Positions 33,330 through 41,479 are shown, counted from the stretch's first letter. The stretch is 64,000 nt of DNA from Streptomyces sp. CG 926 (GCF_003148825.1 NZ_QGGZ01000002.1:62001-126000), one strand, 5' to 3'. Numbers and translations: made by a program. Notes: generated by a model not told the origin, from the letters alone.

Positions 33330-33646
33330 CCGAGCGTCGCGCCCCGGAGGAACGCGACCAGCCCGAGGAGCAGCGGCGGGGCGAACCACCACGGGCCCAT
33401 GGCCCGGCGCACGCTCGGTACGGCGGTGATCAGCAGGCCCAGCGCGCTCAGCGACACGGAGACCAGGCACAGCGCGCCGACGTTCTCGTAGCCCTGGTCG
33501 TCCCACTCGCCCTGGGGTCCGGCGAACAGGGCCCCGAACACGGCGGCGGCGTTCAGCAGGTGGATGATCCCGAGCGGCACACCCAGCACCCACCGCAGGC
33601 AACCCCGGTCCTCGGGCAGGTCGATGCTCTCGCGGGGGTACGTCAT
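33326..33646 (-). CDS. Small membrane protein, paralogue of the following gene
   Basis: The 106-residue protein (ATG 33646, overlapping the previous stop) has the same ordered motifs as the next gene, so the pair arose by tandem duplication. Helices lie around VLGVPLGIIHLLNAAAVFGALF and ALCLVSVSLSALGLLITAV. It is coupled to the SLT-domain protein upstream, so it might be an accessory or protective partner of that protein (inference). Confidence 0.85.
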   Translation of the reverse strand: MTYPRESIDLPEDRGCLRWVLGVPLGIIHLLNAAAVFGALFAGPQGEWDDQGYENVGALCLVSVSLSALGLLITAVPSVRRAMGPWWFAPPLLLGLVAFLRGATLG

Positions 33647-35049
33647 CGCATTGCGTCCTTCGCTTGGCCGAGGTTCCCGACGAAGCGGTCACCGTAGCCC
33701 TGGGCCTTGGGGAGGTCCCAGTAGGGACCGCCGTTGTAGCGGGCGGCGATCTCCCGCATCTGGGCCTGCGTCATCTGATCGGCCGGGACGTCGGCGAGAC
33801 CGCTCTCCGCCTTGATCTGGGCCAGGAAGCCGGCCGCTATGAACGCATTCTGCTTGGGGTCCTGGAGCGCCTCTTCCACCAGGGTCCGCTGGTGGTCGGT
33901 GAGGTTCGCCGGATCGTAGCCGAGCACCTCGGCGCCGCGCCGGAGCTGGATGGCGATCGGCCCGTACGAGGTCTCGTCCAGCTTGCCGCCCAGTCGCCAC
34001 GGAAGGTTCTCGGGGGTGACCGGGCTCAGGCCCCAGGGGGCCGCGGCCTGTTCGCGGATCGTGCCGGTCACGTCGTCCAGCAGTCCGGGCTGGTAGCCGC
34101 CGATCTCCTGCCAGGCCACGCCCGCGACCAGCTCCTCCGGCAGCCCCGCGTTCTTGGCCGCCGCCCGCAGGACCTCCTTGTTCTGGGAGATCCAGTCCGC
34201 GTGCATGCCGTCCGTGACCAGGGGGACCCAGTAGTTGTCGGCGGCCTCCGGCAGCCCGGCCACCCGCATCCGGATGTCGCGGAGCTGCGGGGAGACCGGG
34301 GTGTCCGGCCCCACCGGGCCGGTCATGTCCTTCTTCGGGCCGCTGCCCGGCAGATGGGTCAGCGGATCGGTACGGGCCTCGGCCGCCTCGCGGCGGATGT
34401 CGGCCATGGCCGCGTAGAGGTCGACCCCGCCCCCGCCCCCGCCGCCCTTCAGCCGGAACTCGGGCAGCAGCTCGTACGCCTGCTTCAGCGCGTGGACGCA
34501 CACGCCGCGCGCCTCCTGCTCGACCGTCTTCGCCAGCTGGAAGTTGCCGCCCGCGTCGTCGTGGAGGCGGTCCGCCTCCTCGCGGATGTCGTCCACGTCC
34601 ATCGTCAGCTCGGCGAGACCGTCGAGGAAGCCGGTCGTCGCCCGCATGTCCTCCCACTGGCACATCGGCTCCGCCTCCTGAGCGGTGCGCGTGATCGCGG
34701 TGCCCTTCGTGGCGATCAGGGAGGCGAGCTTGCGCTCGGAGCCCTTGCCGTTCGCGTAGTGGGACTTGGCGGTCGTCAGGGCCGCCGCGTACGCGTGCAG
34801 GGCGCTGGCCGCCTTGTCGTAGCCCTCGGCGATGTGCTGCACGAGCTGCCGTGCCTCGGACAGCCGCGAGGTGTAGGTGTGGCTCCCGTCGCTCTGCCAC
34901 TGCGTAGCGGTCTCGGCGCGCCGGGCGGGCTCCTCGACCTGCACCAGCAGCTCGCGTAGGCGCTTGAACTCGGCGGCATTGCGCTCCACCAGCGCCGGGT
35001 TGCACTCCTCCAGGAACTCGACGTCCTTGCGGTGACCGATCCCGCTCAC
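33643..35049 (-). CDS. ESX/WXG-like protein with C-terminal lysozyme-like (SLT) domain
   Basis: GTG 35049 (GTGA overlap) encodes 468 residues without a signal peptide. Residues 1-200 are long helices with WXG-like features (LVERNAAEFKRLRELL; HAYAAALTTAKSHYANGKGSERK). A Gly run (202-208) leads to a C-terminal domain (about 290-468) with the ordered motifs of soluble lytic transglycosylases: LVAGVAWQEIGGYQPG (Glu 315 as candidate catalytic acid), YGPIAIQLRRGAEVLGYD, NAFIAAGFLAQIKAESG and IAARYNGGP. A helical export domain plus a wall-cutting domain suggests a T7SS-type secreted peptidoglycan hydrolase or toxin. No secretion ATPase is encoded in the window. Confidence 0.78.
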   Translation of the reverse strand: MSGIGHRKDVEFLEECNPALVERNAAEFKRLRELLVQVEEPARRAETATQWQSDGSHTYTSRLSEARQLVQHIAEGYDKAASALHAYAAALTTAKSHYANGKGSERKLASLIATKGTAITRTAQEAEPMCQWEDMRATTGFLDGLAELTMDVDDIREEADRLHDDAGGNFQLAKTVEQEARGVCVHALKQAYELLPEFRLKGGGGGGGVDLYAAMADIRREAAEARTDPLTHLPGSGPKKDMTGPVGPDTPVSPQLRDIRMRVAGLPEAADNYWVPLVTDGMHADWISQNKEVLRAAAKNAGLPEELVAGVAWQEIGGYQPGLLDDVTGTIREQAAAPWGLSPVTPENLPWRLGGKLDETSYGPIAIQLRRGAEVLGYDPANLTDHQRTLVEEALQDPKQNAFIAAGFLAQIKAESGLADVPADQMTQAQMREIAARYNGGPYWDLPKAQGYGDRFVGNLGQAKDAMR

Positions 35050-35489
35050 TTGGCCTCCGGTTTCACGTACTGCCCCGATTCGAGGAGGCCCGCGAGGAAG
35101 GACCGGGCGGTGTCGTCGTCGACCTGGGCGAAGCTGGTTCCGGTCGTCTTCAGGCGGGTGGCCAGCGCGGCGAGCAGGCCGATCGTGTCCTTGAACTGGT
35201 CGTCGGCGAACCGGGCGAAGCGCAGGACCTGCGCCGACACGTCGGCGTGGGCGCGCGGTGCGCGGGCCATCGTGCTCGCGTCGCCGTCGGGCCGGCCCTC
35301 GTGGAGGAGGGCGGCCATCTCGATCAGCAGGTTGGCGTTGCCGTTGATGGAGGGGGCACCGGCCACCAGAGTGCCTACGGGGCTCCCCGGCGCGCCGCCG
35401 TCGGCGGGCGCGTGGTCGAGCCGCAGGGCGGGCGACTGCTGTGCGAGGACGGCGGCCTTGTGCTGGGCCCATTCCGCGTCGAACGACAT
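35046..35489 (-). CDS. Small ESX-like helical protein
   Basis: ATG 35489 after AGGGG encodes 147 residues: MSFDAEWAQHKAAVLAQQS, an Asp/Gly/Pro linker, then amphipathic helices (NANLLIEMAALLHEG; VSAQVLRFARFADDQFKDTIGLLAALATRL). The size and helical hairpin are those of WXG100-like ESX proteins encoded ahead of larger effectors. Its stop overlaps the start of the SLT-domain gene, so the two are probably made, and possibly exported, together. In-frame ATG 35519 upstream is less likely. Confidence 0.72.
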   Translation of the reverse strand: MSFDAEWAQHKAAVLAQQSPALRLDHAPADGGAPGSPVGTLVAGAPSINGNANLLIEMAALLHEGRPDGDASTMARAPRAHADVSAQVLRFARFADDQFKDTIGLLAALATRLKTTGTSFAQVDDDTARSFLAGLLESGQYVKPEAK

Positions 35490-35513
35490 GTATCCCCTGG
35501 ATAGTTGATAACT

Positions 35514-35543
35514 GGACATGGCCAGAATCAGCTGGTCATGTCC
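35514..35543. promoter_or_regulatory. Inverted repeat upstream of the ESX-like operon
   Basis: Arms 35514-35525 and 35532-35543 (12 bases, one mismatch, core GGACATG and CATGTCC) lie 25 bases before the ATG of the small ESX-like gene, in a relatively AT-rich patch. It could be an operator for this promoter. Confidence 0.55.
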
Positions 35544-35891
35544 ATGCTAATACGGGGATTTCCGCCGGCGGAACTTCGCAGTCCCGATATGGACCCGAGA
35601 CGCGGTAGCCACCCGTCCGGTTCCGACCTGCTCGGGCCGGGTCCCGGAGAGCCGCGACGCGGCCCGGGGTGGGATGGGGGAAACGGCCCCCGGGCCGGGT
35701 CTCGGGGGGCCGCGATCCGGCGTGCTCGGACGCGTAAGGAACCAAAGAACCGGGAGAAAGAACCAACCGACCCCACCCAACCCGTCGGCGGACGGGCGCG
35801 CGTCGCTCGGTCGGGTGAATCGTGCCAACTCAGCTGGATTTCCTACTGGTTCAGCGGCATATGCTCGCCCCGACAACCGTAGAAATGAGAC
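35544..35891. other. Non-coding interval
   Basis: No gene is supported. The sequence is rich in repeated gggtcc/ccggg words between the ESX-like operon and the winged-helix gene. It probably holds the promoters of the divergent units. Confidence 0.45.
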
Positions 35892-35926
35892 GGCCCCCGA
35901 CGGGACTGCGAATCCCGGCGAGGGCC
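35892..35926. other. Stable stem-loop upstream of the winged-helix gene
   Basis: Arms 35892-35905 and 35913-35926 form 12 pairs with two mismatches around the 7-base loop CTGCGAA. It ends 29 bases before ATG 35956. It may be a terminator, an RNA element or part of the leader of the next gene. Confidence 0.55.
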
Positions 35927-35955
35927 TGACCATCTTAGGAAGTGGCTGCTTCCCC

Positions 35956-36828
35956 ATGGCTCTTCAGAAGCTTAGCGCCCCCTGGCACACATCGTCCGGA
36001 GTTCCCGCCGGGACCCCCCGATCCGGTGTCATCCACGTCAACACCCGGCACGTGAGTCACTACACCGTGGTCGGCAACCACCTCCTCCAGCACCAGGAGC
36101 TGTCGGCGACGGCGATCGGGGTCGCGGCGTACATCCAGTCGCTTCCCGAGGGCGCCCCGGTCGGCGTCAAGGCGCTGACCGCGCGTTTCCCCGAGGGAGA
36201 AATCCGGATCGCCGCCGCCCTGCGGGAGTTGGAGAGGCACGGCTACCTGGAGCGGCGGCGCGAGCGGCTGGGGAGCGGACGGGTGGTGACCCGGACGTAC
36301 TCGCACAACAAGCCGGGCACCACCTCGGCAGCACCGCCCCCGCCGCCTCCTTCACCGCCGCCGGTCCGGGAACCCGCACCCGACCCGACGCCCGAGCCGA
36401 CGCCCGAGCAGGAGGCCGATCCGGAGGCCGTCGCCACCGCCCCTGCCCGGCCGGTGCGGCCCGGTGCGGTCGAACTGCTCGCCGGGCTGCGGCGGTACGA
36501 CCCGAGGCTCCTGCTCTCCGAGCGCGACGTACGACGGCTCGCGCCGGACGTGTCGGCCTGGTTGGAGCGCGGCGTCACCCCCGAGGCGATCGCGCGGGCC
36601 CTGTCCGCGGACCTCCCGGCACAGATACGGCGACCCGCGTCCGTACTCGCGTACCGCCTCACCGCACTGCTCCCCCCGCACCTGCCACCGGCCCCGCCAC
36701 CCCCGGCGACCCGGGACGCCGCACGGCCGGACCCCTTGCAGAACTGCCCCGGCTGCGACCGAGCCTTCCGCGCCCCGCACCCGGGCCGCTGCCGAACCTG
36801 CCCACCGGAACAGAACGCGGCGGCCTGA
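35956..36828 (+). CDS. Winged-helix DNA-binding protein with Pro-rich linker and CxxC pairs
   Basis: ATG 35956 encodes 290 residues. An N-terminal winged helix (TVVGNHLLQHQELSATAIGVAAYIQSLPEGAPVGVKALTARFPEGEIRIAAALRELERHGYLERRR) resembles replication-initiator or helix-turn-helix proteins common in Streptomyces. A Pro/Glu linker follows, then a second helical domain (LLAGLRRYDPRLLLSERDVRRLAPDVSAWLERGVTPEAI) and a C-terminal zinc-ribbon-like end CPGCDRAF with CRTCPP. It is divergent from the ESX-like genes. It is a DNA-binding protein of unknown target. Confidence 0.8.
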   Translation: MALQKLSAPWHTSSGVPAGTPRSGVIHVNTRHVSHYTVVGNHLLQHQELSATAIGVAAYIQSLPEGAPVGVKALTARFPEGEIRIAAALRELERHGYLERRRERLGSGRVVTRTYSHNKPGTTSAAPPPPPPSPPPVREPAPDPTPEPTPEQEADPEAVATAPARPVRPGAVELLAGLRRYDPRLLLSERDVRRLAPDVSAWLERGVTPEAIARALSADLPAQIRRPASVLAYRLTALLPPHLPPAPPPPATRDAARPDPLQNCPGCDRAFRAPHPGRCRTCPPEQNAAA

Positions 36829-36840
36829 ACGGGTGGGCGC

Positions 36841-37368
36841 TCAGTCGACACCGCGGAGATAGACCCGGCTGGTGCGTTCGTCGACCCGCGCCACCGCGAC
36901 CTGCAGCCAGTTGAGGTCACCCGCGCACGGCGCACATACCTGACTCTCGCGAACGCCCGCGAGCAGGTCGGGATCCGCCAGCCCCAACTGTGAGAACGGC
37001 GCCGATTTGTTCGTGCTTGCGGCGAGCGGCTGTTCCCGCAGGCGGAGCGGCTGCTCGGGCTTCAACCCTGCGACGAACCCGTCCACCTCGCCGGTCGGGA
37101 GGACGAAGGCCATGATCAGGCTGTCGTCCTGAAACCCGTCCAGGCGGGCCGCCTTCGCCTCGGCCGCCGTCTTGGGCAACGGCACCCGCAACGCCGTGGC
37201 GACCGACTCCACCGTGGCTCCCTCCACCCAGTGCGCCACTTGCCCGGACGAGCGGCCCGCGACCGGCGCGCCGCCCCCTGTGCTCACCGAGCACCCGGCC
37301 ACCAGCCCGGTGACCGCGACCGCACCGACCAACGCCGGACGCCACCTCCGACGCGCCTCCCCGTTCAT
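36841..37368 (-). CDS. Lipoprotein coupled to the ESX-like effector gene
   Basis: The 175-residue protein starts at ATG 37368 (ATGA overlap) and has a lipoprotein signal with a lipobox ending at Cys 26 (VAGC, followed by SVSTGGG). The mature part contains a CAPC pair and no recognisable enzyme motif. Being coupled to the ESX-like effector, it may protect the cell envelope from that protein or help its export; both are inference. Confidence 0.78.
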   Translation of the reverse strand: MNGEARRRWRPALVGAVAVTGLVAGCSVSTGGGAPVAGRSSGQVAHWVEGATVESVATALRVPLPKTAAEAKAARLDGFQDDSLIMAFVLPTGEVDGFVAGLKPEQPLRLREQPLAASTNKSAPFSQLGLADPDLLAGVRESQVCAPCAGDLNWLQVAVARVDERTSRVYLRGVD

Positions 37369-38402
37369 CGGGCGTCACTGTTCCGGCCGATGTCGGTACG
37401 GGTCCCGTCCCGCCCCGGCTCCTTCGGGTCGGGCCAGGCGCTCCCCGAACTCATGTCGTGTCGCTGCACCGAACTGCTCCCCCGCATGTCGAATTCCCTG
37501 GCCTGTCCCGTGTTGTGCATACGGGCCATGTCGGCGTCGGTCACCGAGGTGGGGCCGATCGGCGTAGCCTTCCCGGGGTCCCAGTTGTACCGGTCCCACA
37601 CATTGACCTGATAGTCGATGTCGACCTGTGGCTTGCCGTCGGCGCCCGGTACTGCTGTCACGACACCTGTGGTGTTCGTCATGGCGCTGCCGATGGCCAG
37701 GTACCAGTTGGCCGTGCCGTCCGGGCCCTTGTCGTGCTCGTACCCCTGCCCCCATGTCTCCACGGGGATGGCCACCGGCTTGCCCCCCGACTTCTCGAAG
37801 GCCTCCAGGGCTTGGCGGCGCCACTCCTCCTCCTGACGAGCACGTGTGCTCGCCGAGACGTCACGTAGGACCGTGTCGTCCTTGTCGCTCAACATCCGGT
37901 CCACATCGAGGTCGATGGTCCTGCCGGATCCCTTCAGGTAGTGGTCCATGTGCCGGGCCGCATCCGTCTTGCCCATGAAGTCGCCGCTGTTCGAGATCCC
38001 GTTGGCTTGGATCTCCTTCCAGTAGTCCCCGAAGCCGGGTGATGCGATGTCGTACCCTCCCGCACCGTCGTCAGGGGACACCTGCTTCACCGTCGGATTC
38101 AGCAGGCCGGCCGCCAACAGATCGTCCTTGTGCTGCGTCCACAGCTGCGCCCGCGCCTCAGGGCTGAGGGATTGCCACAGGCGCTGCAGCTCCTTGCGCT
38201 GCTTGCCGTTCGCGTCTTCCCCGAGGCCGGCCAGTTTTACGGCACGGGGGAGCATTTCCGGATCGAGCGAGGTGTATGACGCATGGCCTGCGTTGGACGG
38301 ATCACCGCCGTGGCTCGCGCGCAGCGCCCGTACCGCAGCTGCGTCGACCTCGGAGGCATGGATCACGAACCCGGTCAGTGCGTCGGCGAACCACTGCATC
38401 AT
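37365..38402 (-). CDS. C-terminal part of a TAG-split ESX-type protein
   Basis: Starting at the ATG pair 38397-38402, 345 residues are read: MMQWFADALTGFVIHASEVDAAAVRALRA and onward, ending with a domain containing WGQGYEHDKGPDGTANWYLAIGSAMTNTTGV and VNVWDRYNWDPGK, a C-terminal module I associate with Streptomyces ESX-type effectors. The preceding 131-residue frame is in the same phase; between the two are TAG and RKRE. In homologues I recall, the N-terminal WXG-like half and this half are one polypeptide. It may restart translation at the ATG pair, or be part of a broken gene. Confidence 0.7.
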   Translation of the reverse strand: MMQWFADALTGFVIHASEVDAAAVRALRASHGGDPSNAGHASYTSLDPEMLPRAVKLAGLGEDANGKQRKELQRLWQSLSPEARAQLWTQHKDDLLAAGLLNPTVKQVSPDDGAGGYDIASPGFGDYWKEIQANGISNSGDFMGKTDAARHMDHYLKGSGRTIDLDVDRMLSDKDDTVLRDVSASTRARQEEEWRRQALEAFEKSGGKPVAIPVETWGQGYEHDKGPDGTANWYLAIGSAMTNTTGVVTAVPGADGKPQVDIDYQVNVWDRYNWDPGKATPIGPTSVTDADMARMHNTGQAREFDMRGSSSVQRHDMSSGSAWPDPKEPGRDGTRTDIGRNSDAR

Positions 38403-38414
38403 CTCGCGTTTTCG

Positions 38415-38810
38415 CTACCCGGGACCGTCCACCTCACAGACGAGGGCATCCCCGATCACGACGGTGCCGTCCTTGCCCCCGGTGACGGTGAAGCCTGCCT
38501 CCTTGGCTTCGGCGGTGACGCTTCTGGCCTGCTGCTGGATGTCCTTCAGCTCGGTGTGCGCGTCATCGAGGACGCTGAAAATACTCTTCGCCTCCGTATG
38601 GAGGTCCTCGAACTCCTTCACCGTCTTGCCCACGAAGTCCCGGGTCACTCCCGCGTTGACGCCTTCCCAGCGGGCTTTCTCGGCCTTGGCCTGCAAGCCG
38701 TCGCGGGCCTCGCCGCCCAGCCGCTGCATCGCCTCGGCCACGCGCTTCCAGTCGGCGACCGCATTCCCCAGTGCACCCAGGTCGACTTCCATGAGCTCGT
38801 TGTAGTTCAT
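38415..38810 (-). CDS. N-terminal WXG-like part of a TAG-split ESX-type protein
   Basis: The 131-residue protein (ATG 38810, AGGGGAACC ribosome site) starts MNYNELMEVDLGALGNAVADW and has the helical WXG-like domain (ARWEGVNAGVTRDFVGKTVKEFEDLHTEAKSIFSVLDDAHTELKDIQQQA), followed by VTGGKDGTVVIGDALVCEVDGPG and TAG. The stop is in phase with the next frame, 12 bases away, so the natural product may have been one protein of about 480 residues. See the gene at 37365. Confidence 0.75.
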   Translation of the reverse strand: MNYNELMEVDLGALGNAVADWKRVAEAMQRLGGEARDGLQAKAEKARWEGVNAGVTRDFVGKTVKEFEDLHTEAKSIFSVLDDAHTELKDIQQQARSVTAEAKEAGFTVTGGKDGTVVIGDALVCEVDGPG

Positions 38811-38819
38811 GTGGTTCCC

Positions 38820-39296
38820 CTACTTGAAGTACTCGGCGAGACGCGAAGCGGGCACGGCCGAGCCGTCCCGGTTCTGCAGCGACGCGGCGATGGCGGCGTC
38901 GTTTTCGGCGTGCGCCTTCTTCGAGTAGTCCAGGTGGTTGGATATGTGCGCGCACGCCTGCAGGACGCCTTTGACCTGTGAGGTCCATACGGACACTGCT
39001 GTCTCCAGCTCACTTCCGAGAGCCAGGTTGTCCTTCTTCAAGGCTGCCGCCGCCTGCATCGTGGAGCCGACTCCCTCCGCGTCGGCGCCGGCGCCGGCCA
39101 CATCTGCCTCCTTCTGCAACTGGCCGTGCAGGACGAAGGCTTCATGGCCGACACCGCCGAGGTCGTCCTGGTGCACGACGAGGTCGGCCTGTCCGCCGGT
39201 GCTCCCGGGCCCGCCCGGTAGTTGGTTGAGGCGCATCGTGACCTGCCGTTGGGCGTTCACATCGGCCTTCGCGTCGTCCCATTCATCCCATGCCAT
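38820..39296 (-). CDS. ESX-like helical protein, first gene of its operon
   Basis: The 158-residue protein (MAWDEWDDAKADVNAQRQ) is Ala-rich and helical with a middle LALGSELETAVSVWTSQVKGVLQACAHISNHLDYSKK segment. It lacks a signal peptide. Size and position, directly ahead of the split ESX protein, suit a partner ESX protein that pairs with it for export. Its stop is 9 bases before the next start. The family is not certain. Confidence 0.75.
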   Translation of the reverse strand: MAWDEWDDAKADVNAQRQVTMRLNQLPGGPGSTGGQADLVVHQDDLGGVGHEAFVLHGQLQKEADVAGAGADAEGVGSTMQAAAALKKDNLALGSELETAVSVWTSQVKGVLQACAHISNHLDYSKKAHAENDAAIAASLQNRDGSAVPASRLAEYFK

Positions 39297-39415
39297 CAGG
39301 GCATTGGATCATGAGGTCTGTGAGAGGCCGATCGGATCGCGCCTGCCGAGAGCCGGGCCGGGTCCACGGCCGACGTGCCGATCCGGGCTTCCGTACCGAT
39401 CGGCCCGGCAGTCCG

Positions 39416-39458
39416 TAAAAAGCCGCGGACCCCGCCCTGATCGGGGCGGGGCCTGCGG
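39416..39458 (-). terminator. Intrinsic terminator of the DUF4190 gene
   Basis: An 8-base perfect GC stem (39430-39437 with 39444-39451), extended by further pairs to 39423 and 39458, is followed on the minus strand by five T residues (39417-39421 region). This is one of the few T-tract terminators in the window. Confidence 0.85.
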
Positions 39459-39487
39459 TGACGCGTTGCCGTTCCTGCGGCCCGGGG

Positions 39488-40279
39488 TCAGGAGCCGGAG
39501 CGGACCGAGCCCGTCGTGGGGTTGGCGGGGTCGCCCACGAAGCAGGTGACCTCGCGGTCCCCGAGGAGCCAGCTGGCGGCCTGCGGGTAGTAGTAGTAGA
39601 CCTCCAGCTTCGAGGAGGACTTCGCGTTCTCGCCCACGTACGTGGCGAGCTCGGGGCCGCTGCACTTCTCCTCGGCGGCCGCGGTGACCTTCTCCGTGCC
39701 CGGGTACGTGCCGGCGTCCAGGTCGAAGACCGCGTACGCCTCGCCCTTGTGCGGCTGGTCGCAGGGCACGATGCGCACCGAGCGGGCGGCCTGGGTGCCG
39801 TTCTCGTCGTCGTACTGGGCCAGGTCGTCGTTCGTGTTGAAGCAGTCGCCCTTGCGGATCTCGGTCAGGCCGCTGGAGGTCGGGCCGGTGACCTGGCCGC
39901 CGGTGTCGCGCTTCTTCGTCGTGTCGTCGTCCAGCGCGCCGCTGAGGCCGAGCGCGATGAAGGTCCCGTAGAACGCGATGACCAGGCTGTGGATGACGAT
40001 CGCCGAGATGGCGAGGCCCTTGCCCTTCTCACCGCGGGACTTGATCTGGGAGAGCGCGATGATGCCGAGGACGATGGGGACCGGCGGGATGCTGCAGACG
40101 AGCGCCATGACGAAGCCGACGATGGCCAGCGTGTTGGTCTTCTTCTGCTGCTGCTGCGGGGGGTACCAGCCCTGCGGTGCGCCGCCGTAGGGCGGCGGGC
40201 CGGGCTGTCCCGGTTGTCCGTACGGGCCGGGCTGTCCGTACGGGCCGGGGGAGGACGGAGGCTGCGGTGGTATGGACAT
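39488..40279 (-). CDS. DUF4190 membrane protein with septum-formation-like domain
   Basis: The 263-residue protein starts with a Pro/Gln/Gly-rich cytoplasmic segment (PGPYGQPGPYGQPG), then two helices (NTLAIVGFVMALVCSIPPVPIVLGIIALSQI; GLAISAIVIHSLVIAFYGTF) of the DUF4190 type. The outer domain contains EIRKGDCFNTND and VRIVPCDQPHKGEAYAVFDLD, which match the Cys-containing Septum_form-type domain. It is likely an envelope protein of unknown role. Confidence 0.9.
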   Translation of the reverse strand: MSIPPQPPSSPGPYGQPGPYGQPGQPGPPPYGGAPQGWYPPQQQQKKTNTLAIVGFVMALVCSIPPVPIVLGIIALSQIKSRGEKGKGLAISAIVIHSLVIAFYGTFIALGLSGALDDDTTKKRDTGGQVTGPTSSGLTEIRKGDCFNTNDDLAQYDDENGTQAARSVRIVPCDQPHKGEAYAVFDLDAGTYPGTEKVTAAAEEKCSGPELATYVGENAKSSSKLEVYYYYPQAASWLLGDREVTCFVGDPANPTTGSVRSGS

Positions 40280-40528
40280 GCGTGTGGAGCTCCTTGCTCA
40301 GAGGGTGAGACGCAACAAACGGCCCGGCAGTCGCAACGCACCGACGCATGCCTGCACGTGGTCTTTACGCCGCCCCTACGCTACATTCCGCCGCCGACAA
40401 GCCCGCGGGCCGCCCGCCCGGTGATCCCGCCCCCTGGCCGGCCCGTGCGACCGGAGCCTGGACGCCGGGACATGTATCTGAGCGGGACGACCATGTCCCG
40501 TCCGAACGGCGCCGGATTGACTGGTCAC

Positions 40529-41419
40529 ATGACGACGACGAAGAAGAACGACGCCGCGAACGACACGACGACCAAGCCCATCCTGGTCCTGGGCAGCACC
40601 GGTAAGACCGGGAGCCGTGTGGCCGCGCAGCTGCGCCGGCGCGGACACGAGGTCCGGGGCGCCTCCCGCAAGGCGCCGGTCCCCTTCGACTGGAACGACG
40701 AGAACACCTGGGAGCAGGTACTGGAGGGGGTCGGCGCCGCCTACCTGGTCGACTCGCAGCTCCCCGACGCCGCCGAGTCGATGCGCTCCTTCTCCGAGCT
40801 GGCCGTGGCCCGCGGTGTGGAGCGGCTGGTACTGCTGTCCGCCCGCGACTGGGTGGTGCCGGAGGGGGAGGAGAAGCTCCCCTGCGAGCGCGCGGTCCGC
40901 GAGTCCGGCGCGCGGTGGACCATCCTCAAGCCGTCCTGGTTCTTCCAGAACTTCGGCGAGGACCCGTTCATGCGGGCGCAGGTCCAAGCCGGCGAGGTCG
41001 TGACGTCGACCGGTGACGGCGTCGAGCCGTTCATCGACGCCGAGGACATCGCCGCCGTCGCCGTGGCCGCCCTCACCGAGGAGGGGCACGGCGGGCAGGC
41101 CTACGAACTGACCGGCCCGCGGCTGCTGAGCCTGGACTCCGTGGTCGACGAGATCACCCGGGCCACCGGCCGGACGGTCACCTACCGCCCGCTCCCGCCC
41201 GAGGAGTTCGCCACCTACGCCGGGGGTCACGGGGTGCCGGAGGAGTTCGTGGGCCTGCTGAACATGCTCTACGGGTGGATCGCCGAGAACCGCTTCGCCA
41301 CCCTCGCCGACGGTGTCCAGCGGGTGCTCGGCCGGGAGCCCCGCGACTTCGGGGACTACGTGCGGACGGCTGCCGCGTCCGGGGTGTGGGGCGGTGGCGG
41401 TGGCGTGGAGCGTCCGTGA
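40529..41419 (+). CDS. NAD(P)-binding Rossmann protein (NmrA-like)
   Basis: The 296-residue protein (ATG 40529) has PILVLGSTGKTGSRVAAQLRRRGHEVRGASR, a GxxGxxG nucleotide-binding motif with an Arg pointing to NADP. It also has RWTILKPSWFFQNF and the C-terminal EDIAAVAVAALTEEGHGGQAYELTGP, typical of the atypical short-chain dehydrogenase/NmrA group. The YxxxK catalytic pair is not evident, so it may be a sensor or epimerase-like protein. It is divergent from the DUF4190 gene. Confidence 0.85.
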   Translation: MTTTKKNDAANDTTTKPILVLGSTGKTGSRVAAQLRRRGHEVRGASRKAPVPFDWNDENTWEQVLEGVGAAYLVDSQLPDAAESMRSFSELAVARGVERLVLLSARDWVVPEGEEKLPCERAVRESGARWTILKPSWFFQNFGEDPFMRAQVQAGEVVTSTGDGVEPFIDAEDIAAVAVAALTEEGHGGQAYELTGPRLLSLDSVVDEITRATGRTVTYRPLPPEEFATYAGGHGVPEEFVGLLNMLYGWIAENRFATLADGVQRVLGREPRDFGDYVRTAAASGVWGGGGGVERP

Positions 41420-41447
41420 AGAACGGCTCCAAGGGCTGGTCGGAGGG

Positions 41448-41479
41448 GGTTACCCCTACGTAAATTACCCGCGGTAACC
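41448..41479. promoter_or_regulatory. Clustered GGTTACC/TTACC/GGTAACC half-sites before the acyl-CoA ligase
   Basis: GGTTACC (41448-41454) and GGTAACC (41473-41479) are reverse complements, and TTACC-CGC-GGTAA (41465-41477) is a tighter palindrome inside. The array is 28 bases before the GTG of the ligase gene and looks like an operator. Confidence 0.6.

Noticed and set aside
33643..35489. Complete type VII secretion system in the ESX-like island
   Set aside because: No EccC-type ATPase, EccB/D/E or mycosin gene is present in the window; only substrates and accessory proteins are visible.
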